NCBI GenBank assembly: GCA_964512995.1
Contig: CAZELM010000014.1
Span: 1 to 64,000 of the forward strand
Source of the DNA: CAZELM01 sp964512995
Lineage (GTDB): Bacteria > CSSED10-310
Direction: 5' to 3'
Length of the DNA stretch: 64,000 nucleotides
Made by a program: the position numbers and the translations under genes. Below, one piece after another: positions 57,941 to 64,000 of the stretch. Within the stretch, counting starts at the first letter, position 1; every line of letters starts with the position of its first letter. Under the pieces are notes generated by a model. That model worked only from the letters and a program-made list of their open reading frames with translations, did not search any database and had not been told where the DNA came from.

Positions 57941-58864
57941 ATGAATGTAATTATTCAGTTTCTGAGTCAATATCTCCGGAGAAAGGCGGCAGCTCTCTCT
58001 GTGCTGCAGACGATGATTCTTGGATTATTCATCGCGACAGGGCTGGAAGCCATCGATTTTTTGACTGGATTCGAATACAGCTTCTCGATCTTTTACCTGT
58101 TTCCGGTTTCGTTTGTGACCTGGTATGCCGGACGAAATAATGGGCTGCTGCTGGCGTGTGTCTGTGCAGTGGAGTGGGGTATGATCGACGTTGCATCGGG
58201 AGCGCGGTATACGACTCCCCTCATTCCCATATGGAATTCCATCGCTCATCTCATCTTTCTGAGTCTTACTGTAATACTGTTGAATGAGATGCGACAAGCG
58301 CATCTGACGATTCGCAGAATGGCATTTACCGACTCCTTAACCGGTGTGCGCAACAGTCGATCCTTTTACTTAGAACTCGACCAGGAAATCGAGCGGCACA
58401 GCCGATATGGCAGAAGCTTCACTGTTGCCTATCTCGATCTCGACCATTTCAAAAACGTCAATGATACGCTCGGTCATGCAGCTGGAAACGAACTGCTTCG
58501 GATGGTTGCCACAGTACTGCAAACGACTTTCCGGGACGTCGATATTATTGGACGATTGGGTGGGGATGAGTTCAGTGTTATCCTTCCGGAAACGGATGAG
58601 GAGACGGCTATGATTGTTTTGAGAAGGGTACACGCTGCGCTTACCGCAGCCATTCGCAACGCTGCTCCAGGAGTAATTGACATCGGAGCAACGATCGGTG
58701 CGGTCGTATTCCCGATTTGTCCACAGTCCGCGGATACCGCTTTGCAACTGGCAGACACACTCATGTACGATGGGAAACGAAGCGAACGTGGCGTGGTACG
58801 TCTGGCCGTGTTCTCGGAAAGTGGTCTGGTGGATGCCACACGATCGGTTCGTTACGATACATAA
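57941..58864 (+). CDS. Membrane diguanylate cyclase (GGDEF)
   Basis: 307 residues. Four to five N-terminal membrane helices (about 20-120) precede a GGDEF domain. The catalytic motif is GGDEF (about 207-211) within GRLGGDEFSVIL. The product-inhibition I-site RDVD lies exactly five residues before GGDEF, so feedback control by c-di-GMP is likely. It should make c-di-GMP from two GTP in response to an unknown membrane signal. The distant GGAG upstream makes the start less certain. Confidence 0.92.
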   Translation: MNVIIQFLSQYLRRKAAALSVLQTMILGLFIATGLEAIDFLTGFEYSFSIFYLFPVSFVTWYAGRNNGLLLACVCAVEWGMIDVASGARYTTPLIPIWNSIAHLIFLSLTVILLNEMRQAHLTIRRMAFTDSLTGVRNSRSFYLELDQEIERHSRYGRSFTVAYLDLDHFKNVNDTLGHAAGNELLRMVATVLQTTFRDVDIIGRLGGDEFSVILPETDEETAMIVLRRVHAALTAAIRNAAPGVIDIGATIGAVVFPICPQSADTALQLADTLMYDGKRSERGVVRLAVFSESGLVDATRSVRYDT

Positions 58865-59062
58865 TCATGCTCTGTATCGAATACACCATCCGTCACGATC
58901 TGGCGATTTGCATCATCCTCTGGCAACACCAAGAGATTTGGCTTATATTTAATTATGAACATTGCATCTTACTCAAACACCGCAGAGAATCTGGATGGGT
59001 AAATCAAGATCCCATCTTTGAGTGGATGACACGGTCATGCAGCGCGTATAATCTAAAATGAG

Positions 59063-59084
59063 GAATGGTTAGCTTGTTCCATTC
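59063..59084 (-). terminator. Possible terminator of the kinase gene
   Basis: GAATGG (59063-59068) pairs with CCATTC (59079-59084), loop 10 nt, followed on the minus strand by CTCATTTTAG. A short stem with a weak T tract. Confidence 0.3.
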
Positions 59085-59108
59085 TGCCAGAACCATTTGA
59101 AAACTCTT

Positions 59109-60755
59109 TTAAGATTTTAACGCACGCGGTGATTGTTCAGTGGGAAGCAGTTTTTCTTTATCACCATTCAGCAGACTCCGTGAGTCCGGCAAAACTGGAA
59201 ATGGATTCGATACGCGAACATCTTCCGTAATGAGAATGGCCTCCAGGGCTTCCCGAATATGAACGGTAGTCTGAAATCGTTCTGAAGGCGATGGTTCAAG
59301 GCATTTCATGACAATTCGTTCGAGCTCATCTGGTATTTTCAGATGAGGGAATCGTTGAGATATCGACTCCGGTGCCAGACTGATTTTGCTTAACATCGCC
59401 TGGACAGAAGAATCAGAAAAGGGAAGGTGGGCAGTGAGCAGGAAATACATCACGCCACCCAAGGCATAAATATCTGAACGCATGGTAGCCGGAACTCCCT
59501 TTATCTGTTCCGGAGCCATGTATGCGGGGGTTCCGATCAGAATCCCATTTTGTGTCACATCCCCTTGAACCGCAGTGAGTTGAGAAATATGGGGAGTCTG
59601 ATTCGAGTCATTGGGATCGGAAACAACATATCTTTTTACCAGCCCGAAATCCAGAATTTTAACAAAATCAGGGTCTTCTTCACGGGGAGTAAGGAAAATA
59701 TTAGCGGGCTTGATGTCCCGATGCACTAATCCCATTTTATGGGCTTCGGTAAGACCGATGCAGATCTGACGGGCAATCCGAATAACTCGGCCTGGAGGCT
59801 GTGGTCCGGCGGTATCCACAACCCGTTGAAGATCCATACCATCAAGAAACTCCATCGCATAATACATATCCCCGGTAATTGTTTCTCCGTAATCATAGAT
59901 CTGAACGATATGACTGCTATGAAGCTGGCTGGTCTGGCGGGCTTCCCGCTCAAAACGGCTTCGTAATTCCTGATAAATCGATATCTGATCAGAGTTGATA
60001 ACCTTGATTGCACAATATCGATCCAAGCGGTTATCCCATACTTTATAAACGGCTCCCATGCCACCTTGACCTATCAGATGTTCGATATGATAGCGTCCCA
60101 GATACCGTGATTCCACCTCCCGAAACATCATCCGCTCATAAATAAAAGATCCAAACATCAGGATCACAATACATCCCAGGAGTCCAGAACAAGACCGGAT
60201 AACCCGGACGCCGCTTTCACCCATGAAAACCTGAAATCCATCGCCAGAGAACAATAAAAGACCAATGGGAAACGCCGAAAATAAACCCAGACAGGCGGGC
60301 ATAGCCCTCCGTGGACCTCCAGGGAAAAAGACACATCTTCCGATGATGATTTGAGCGATGCCCAAATAGTAATCACCCACAACATTCCAAGTCTTGCCAA
60401 TGGAATAGCTTAAAAAAACACCTGTTATGGTAAAAACTGTCATATCTGTCCGGGGCAAATATCGATTTGGAATGATTTCCTTCCGAAGAAGATATGCGAA
60501 CAAGGCCAGGATCATACCACACAGAAATCGGAGTCCCACGAAAAGCTTTATCTGAGATTGCGGTAACAGATGCCATGTGACGAAAATATCCACAGATGCA
60601 TACATGGGTATAAGCACGGCTCCGACCCAACACGCGATCTCCAACCGGTTCCGAAGCTGAAGTTCGATTTCCATGGCAACCCGACGCCCGATATCAGCTT
60701 TCAATCCAAAGCTGGAAAGCATCTTAGGATTACTGGTATCCCGCTCAACAGACAT
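59109..60755 (-). CDS. Membrane Ser/Thr protein kinase with N-terminal sensor helices
   Basis: 548 residues. The N-terminal 215 residues have about six membrane helices. A complete Hanks-type kinase follows: glycine loop IGQGGMGAVYKV (about 228), catalytic Lys in CAIKVI, HRDIKPANIF (about 342), DFGLVKR (about 369), then GTPAYMAPEQ. This puts the kinase at the C-terminus, the reverse of the common PknB layout. AAAGGAAAA lies 5 nt before the ATG. No extracellular PASTA repeats. Substrate unknown. Confidence 0.92.
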   Translation of the reverse strand: MSVERDTSNPKMLSSFGLKADIGRRVAMEIELQLRNRLEIACWVGAVLIPMYASVDIFVTWHLLPQSQIKLFVGLRFLCGMILALFAYLLRKEIIPNRYLPRTDMTVFTITGVFLSYSIGKTWNVVGDYYLGIAQIIIGRCVFFPGGPRRAMPACLGLFSAFPIGLLLFSGDGFQVFMGESGVRVIRSCSGLLGCIVILMFGSFIYERMMFREVESRYLGRYHIEHLIGQGGMGAVYKVWDNRLDRYCAIKVINSDQISIYQELRSRFEREARQTSQLHSSHIVQIYDYGETITGDMYYAMEFLDGMDLQRVVDTAGPQPPGRVIRIARQICIGLTEAHKMGLVHRDIKPANIFLTPREEDPDFVKILDFGLVKRYVVSDPNDSNQTPHISQLTAVQGDVTQNGILIGTPAYMAPEQIKGVPATMRSDIYALGGVMYFLLTAHLPFSDSSVQAMLSKISLAPESISQRFPHLKIPDELERIVMKCLEPSPSERFQTTVHIREALEAILITEDVRVSNPFPVLPDSRSLLNGDKEKLLPTEQSPRALKS

Positions 60756-61102
60756 GAACTTTTCCTTTCAATCAGAATTGAGAAAACGATCCGTCACCCA
60801 GATGTTATTCTACAACATAACAGAAGCATTCCAAGTGTTTCTCTTTGAAGAGGATCAAATTGACGGAAATTTTGCCCGGTAAAGACCCGGTGCTGTTCAG
60901 AGTGCCTGAAAAATTTTCAAAATATTCCAGGAGATCCCCGTCTACACGGGGATAATATTGGAAACCGGGGATGACAATGGAGCGAGGGAATGATAGCGTA
61001 TGGTAACCTGAAATGCTTAAAAAACAGGCATTGCGGTGATTATTGGAGTTTCTCTGCGTTACGCACTACACAGTCAGAATTCAACACCCGACGGAGAACC
61101 GC
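60756..61102. other. Divergent intergenic region with a perfect GC hairpin
   Basis: 347 bp. ATCCCCGT (60934-60941), loop CTAC, ACGGGGAT (60946-60953): an 8-bp perfect stem in otherwise AT-rich DNA. It occurs once only. No RNA gene recognised. Confidence 0.5.
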
Positions 61103-61918
61103 ATGTATTCACTTCGAAATGATTCACTGGAGATTTTCGTTCTTGATCCACAGCTTGATCCGGAACGATTCGGAACACGATATTGCACGGGTGGGTATAT
61201 ATTCCAGATTATTGATCTCCGGTGTGGTGAACTGCTCTCCGGACCAACTTTTCCCCTATCATTCAATACCTTCGACGGCCAGGGAATCCCGGACGCGTTC
61301 AATCTCTGTCCACTCTGCGAAACACACTCCCCATCTTCTCATGCACTGATTATTGGTGTCGGAGAGTGTGATCTACTCGCCAATCAGGTCATCCGATTCT
61401 GTTCCTGGGATATTCAGCAGAACCGTCAGGAGATTCAGTTTCATACACAGCATGTTTTTAAATCGTTCCTTGTCGATCTGATCCGAACGGTGACGCTTCG
61501 GGAGCGTATGGTGCGATCCGAAACCACCCTCCGGAATCTGGGAGCCAGACCCATTCCCATTCGATGGTTCCCCCACCCGTTTTTCCCCCATCCCGAGACC
61601 AATGAGCTGTGCCGGTTCAATATCCCCGTAAACCTCCCGGAAAATCCAGCCTATGCCCTCTCCCCCACCGGATTCATCCGGCGAACAAACTGGCCGTGGA
61701 CGGAGGGTCATTATCTGCCGCTCGATCACACCGCGCATGCCAATCTCGTGGTGCTTCAGCGGCATCCGCTTCTTGGGTTGATCAGTACGGTTTGCAGCTA
61801 TATTCCGACATATCTGCCCATCTGGGGAAATCCTCATACGTTCTCCTGGGAACCATTCCTGGAACGCACGGTAGGTTCCGGGCAGACAGCACAGTGGGGA
61901 ATCGACTATCTGTTTTAA
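61103..61918 (+). CDS. Aldose-epimerase (mutarotase)-fold-like protein
   Basis: About 271 residues. GGAG lies 6 nt before the ATG at 61103; an upstream TTG is less likely. Segments such as LRNLGARPIPIRWFPHPFFP resemble the beta-sandwich of aldose 1-epimerase-like proteins (N-x-G ... W-x-HP). A short cysteine pair (CPLC) is near residue 75. Catalytic residues cannot be assigned with confidence, so function is open. Convergent with the toxin-antitoxin pair. Confidence 0.55.
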   Translation: MYSLRNDSLEIFVLDPQLDPERFGTRYCTGGYIFQIIDLRCGELLSGPTFPLSFNTFDGQGIPDAFNLCPLCETHSPSSHALIIGVGECDLLANQVIRFCSWDIQQNRQEIQFHTQHVFKSFLVDLIRTVTLRERMVRSETTLRNLGARPIPIRWFPHPFFPHPETNELCRFNIPVNLPENPAYALSPTGFIRRTNWPWTEGHYLPLDHTAHANLVVLQRHPLLGLISTVCSYIPTYLPIWGNPHTFSWEPFLERTVGSGQTAQWGIDYLF

Positions 61919-61972
61919 TAAAAACTTTACGGTTATTCTGGCATGGAATCGGCCTGGCGCTGTTCGTTATTT

Positions 61973-62314
61973 TTATCGGAATCCCATTATTTCATTCAGG
62001 CCTTCGATGACCTGGATCAGAAAATCGTCTGGAAGGTGCGCGATTTTTTCCCCGATTCTCTCAACAGACAGGGTGCGTATCTGATTGATCTTGATCCATG
62101 ATTCTTTTGGGAGTTGAACTCCGGTTATGGCAAGCGTGAGCGGGAAACCTGCTTTGGGTTTCTGACTGGTAATCGCCACGGCAATAACTGTACCGGATTT
62201 TTCGTTGAATCGATCGGTGCTGAGTATCAATATGGGCCGGAAACCCGCCTGTTCACTTCCGATGGCAGGATTGAGATTGGCCCACCGAATTTCTCCTCTC
62301 AATATTCCGGCCAT
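61973..62314 (-). CDS. MazF/PemK-type toxin (endoribonuclease)
   Basis: 113 residues. RGEIRWANLNPAIGSEQAGFRP at the N-terminus (RGE-x-x-W/Y-x-x-L-x-P), VIAVAITSQ and ESWIKINQIRTL are the MazF/PemK signature, including the conserved Arg and the Ser/Thr of the active site. It overlaps the antitoxin gene by 16 nt. It cleaves mRNA when free of antitoxin. Confidence 0.92.
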   Translation of the reverse strand: MAGILRGEIRWANLNPAIGSEQAGFRPILILSTDRFNEKSGTVIAVAITSQKPKAGFPLTLAITGVQLPKESWIKINQIRTLSVERIGEKIAHLPDDFLIQVIEGLNEIMGFR

Positions 62315-62541
62315 TGTTCACTTTCTAAAGCAAATCCTTCTTCTGCAAATGCTTTTTCTTCTCGTGGATCCAACTTATCACACTCGTCCCAAAGTCTCTT
62401 GCTCTCCAGTCTATCGAGCTTTTCCTCCAGAGCCTCCTGAATGGCTCGGCTTCTATTCGGGTATTTTCGCTCTTTGACCAGACGATCGAGTCGTGTAAGT
62501 GTTGACTTTTCAATCGTAACTGCAATTTTTAAAACTGCCAT
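62299..62541 (-). CDS. Ribbon-helix-helix antitoxin
   Basis: 80 residues. The N-terminal KIAVTIEKSTLTRLDRLV with NRSRAIQEALEEKL is a typical RHH DNA-binding domain; the acidic C-terminus is the toxin-binding part. GAGGAG lies 7 nt before the ATG. It should repress its own operon by binding the palindrome just upstream. Confidence 0.9.
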   Translation of the reverse strand: MAVLKIAVTIEKSTLTRLDRLVKERKYPNRSRAIQEALEEKLDRLESKRLWDECDKLDPREEKAFAEEGFALESEQWPEY

Positions 62542-62554
62542 ATCCGCTCTCCTC

Positions 62555-62575
62555 GGTATGATAATATATCATACC
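62555..62575. promoter_or_regulatory. Operator palindrome of the toxin-antitoxin operon
   Basis: GGTATGATA (62555-62563) and TATCATACC (62567-62575) form a perfect 9-bp inverted repeat with a 3-bp centre (ATA). It lies 13 bp upstream of the antitoxin ATG and overlaps the -10 box, as expected for RHH autoregulation. Confidence 0.8.
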
Positions 62576-62589
62576 TGCCAGATAAGCAA
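62561..62589 (-). promoter_or_regulatory. Promoter of the toxin-antitoxin operon
   Basis: Minus-strand TTGCTT (62584-62589), 17-bp spacer, TATTAT (62561-62566). The -10 lies inside the operator palindrome. Confidence 0.5.
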
Positions 62590-62881
62590 CCTTGTATGAA
62601 GATGTGTGCGGGGATAATGCCGTTGTGAACGAATTCGCGATTCCTCAGTTTCCTTATCAAACTCCGGACATCGATCTGGAATCCATCCAAACGATTATCA
62701 CTATCCGATGTTTTGGACATTCGATTTTATGATATGCCACGACTGCATTACGGATTTCGTCCTGGAATCGGGATCGGGAGAGATTCTGATCCGGGGAATT
62801 TCACTAAAAAGAGTTGCATATTTGGAAAACAGGACTATATTCGCCATCTTGATGGACTTCATCAGAATGGAAGTGTGAATA
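62576..62881. other. Divergent region between the TA operon and typA
   Basis: 306 bp. It carries the TA promoter at the left end and a typA promoter candidate near the right end. No gene is supported. Confidence 0.5.
62814..62841 (+). promoter_or_regulatory. Candidate promoter of typA
   Basis: TTGCAT (62814-62819), 16-bp spacer, TATATT (62836-62841), about 40 bp before the GTG start. The -35 match is poor. Confidence 0.3.
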
Positions 62882-64000
62882 GTGAATACAACAACTCGAA
62901 ATGAAAAAATCCGAAACATCGCCATCATCGCGCATGTCGATCATGGAAAAACAACCCTCGTAGACGCCATGCTCAAACAGAGCGGCACATTCCGTCCGGG
63001 TGCTGAAGTGGAAGAGCGCATCATGGACAGCATGGACCTGGAACGGGAACGAGGGATCACCATCGCCGCCAAGAACTGCTCCGTGTACTGGAATGGGGTA
63101 AAAATCAATATTATCGATACGCCGGGCCATGCGGATTTTTCCGGTGAAGTGGAACGGGCGCTGTCGATGGCCACCGGTGCTATCCTGCTCGTGGATGCCG
63201 CCGAGGGTCCACTCCCCCAGACACGATTCGTTTTGAAGAAAGCTCTGGAGAAGGGACTGAAAATCATCGTCGTGATCAACAAGATCGATCGGAAAGATGC
63301 ACGACCCCAGGAAATCCTCAATGATATCTATGATCTCTTCATCGATCTGGATGCCACGGACGACCAGATTGATTTTCCCTATCTCTATGCTGTTGGGCGG
63401 GAGGGTGTTGCTCAGCGCACATTGGAAGAAACCCAAAACGATCTGCATATCCTGTTCGATACTATTCTTGAACAGATTCCAGCTCCGCAATACAATCCGG
63501 CGGAGCCATTCCAGATGCTGGTCTCTGATCTCGGGTATTCGGATTATCTGGGACGGCTGGCCATCGGACGGGTGTTCAACGGGAAAGCGGCTTTTAACGA
63601 AGCGATGGATTGCATCAATGAGAGCAGCCGGCATCTCCCCCTGAAAATATCCAAACTTCAAGTATACGATGGGATGAAACTCAAGGAGACAGCGGTCGCC
63701 GATGCCGGAGATATCATTGTCCTGTCCGGCATCAATGACGTGAAAATCGGAGATACGATCTGCAACCGGGAGTTCCCCAAAGCGCTTCCCCGGCTCGTTG
63801 TCGACGAACCGACGATTTCGATGGAATTTACGATCAATACATCTCCATTGAGCGGTAAAGAAGGCAAGTTGCTCCAATCCGGCAAGATTCGGGATCGGCT
63901 GATCAAGGAAACATTGAAAAACGTAGCCATCCGGTTCGAGGAAACCGTGGATCGTGATTGCTTTATCGTCAAAGGCCGCGGGGAATTTCAGATGGCGATT
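62882..64000 (+). CDS. typA: Translational GTPase TypA/BipA, 3' end beyond window
   Basis: 373 codons in the window, open to the right edge. The start is GTG at 62882, with GGAAG 8 nt upstream and an in-frame stop just before it. G1 is AHVDHGKTT, the switch region ERERGITI, G3 DTPGHADF and G4 NKIDRKDA, followed by the BipA domain II. BipA is a ribosome-associated GTPase important under stress and low temperature. The antisense open frame over this gene is not coding. Confidence 0.95.
   Translation, partial: MNTTTRNEKIRNIAIIAHVDHGKTTLVDAMLKQSGTFRPGAEVEERIMDSMDLERERGITIAAKNCSVYWNGVKINIIDTPGHADFSGEVERALSMATGAILLVDAAEGPLPQTRFVLKKALEKGLKIIVVINKIDRKDARPQEILNDIYDLFIDLDATDDQIDFPYLYAVGREGVAQRTLEETQNDLHILFDTILEQIPAPQYNPAEPFQMLVSDLGYSDYLGRLAIGRVFNGKAAFNEAMDCINESSRHLPLKISKLQVYDGMKLKETAVADAGDIIVLSGINDVKIGDTICNREFPKALPRLVVDEPTISMEFTINTSPLSGKEGKLLQSGKIRDRLIKETLKNVAIRFEETVDRDCFIVKGRGEFQMAI

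Noticed and set aside
60934..60953. CRISPR-repeat-like hairpin
   Set aside because: The GC-rich palindromic unit resembles type I-E repeat cores but occurs once, with no spacers and no cas genes in the window.
62804..63877. 357-codon minus-strand frame
   Set aside because: Antisense to typA, whose GTPase motifs are unmistakable; the antisense protein matches nothing.
1..64000. tRNA or rRNA genes
   Set aside because: No T-loop/anticodon pattern or rRNA sequence was recognised in the intergenic regions by eye; a covariance-model scan would be decisive.

Overview
The window is bacterial DNA of moderate GC with dense, short-spaced operons. Features that point to a poorly cultivated, probably anaerobic lineage are: very large secreted proteins with Pro-Thr linkers (TPT-type), a dockerin, cohesin-like modules and a C-terminal hydrophobic sorting tail; a heterodisulfide-reductase-like flavoprotein operon ending in metV-metF; and little sign of an aerobic respiratory gene set here. 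I do not assign a phylum. The sequence contains one 100-N assembly gap (55029-55128) inside a collagen-like gene, so this is a scaffold from an assembled (possibly metagenomic) genome.

Layout. 1-6453: two secreted modular proteins on the minus strand (a cohesin-like/PT-linker protein running off the left edge, and a trypsin-like protease with dockerin and cohesin-like module). 6865-10120: an atypical HExxxH metallopeptidase, tyrS and a HAD phosphatase. 10162-15048: M1 aminopeptidase, DUF192 protein and S9 peptidase. 15057-25137: a 10-kb unidirectional minus-strand block, read as hdrC-hdrB-hdrA-like-hdrA/mvhD fusion-metV-metF and then larA-like, gcvH-like, glcD-like, glcF-like. 25402-27846: a secreted LVIVD beta-propeller protein. 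28256-35187: carbamoyltransferase, an Ntn hydrolase and two consecutive phosphohexomutase-family genes. 35200-38157: HEAT protein, upp, fabZ and nadE. 38472-42152: subtilase with FG-GAP-like repeats and a C-terminal sorting tail. 42465-45613: GDYXXLXY/DUF4401/DUF2157/YdjM membrane-protein operon. 45853-48286: ECF sigma factor, zinc-finger anti-sigma, two zinc-ribbon PspC proteins and a small zinc-ribbon membrane protein. 48613-53734: ChlI-like AAA+ ATPase, VWA partner and a membrane glycosyltransferase-like protein. 54022-56299: collagen-like surface protein with 99-bp repeats. 56519-60755: alpha/alpha-toroid protein, small membrane protein, diguanylate cyclase and membrane Ser/Thr kinase. 61103-64000: mutarotase-like protein, a mazEF-type toxin-antitoxin pair with a clear operator, and the start of typA/bipA.

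The most interesting stretch is the 15-25 kb redox block. A soluble HdrBC pair, two HdrA-like flavoproteins (the second fused to MvhD, as in QmoB) and MetVF form a candidate electron-bifurcating or confurcating methylene-tetrahydrofolate reductase. Immediately downstream on the same strand are a lactate-racemase-like protein, a lipoyl H-protein homologue and a GlcD/GlcF-type 2-hydroxyacid dehydrogenase. This suggests, by inference only, a link between hydroxyacid oxidation and one-carbon metabolism. All functional assignments come from reading motifs in the translated sequence; no database search was run.
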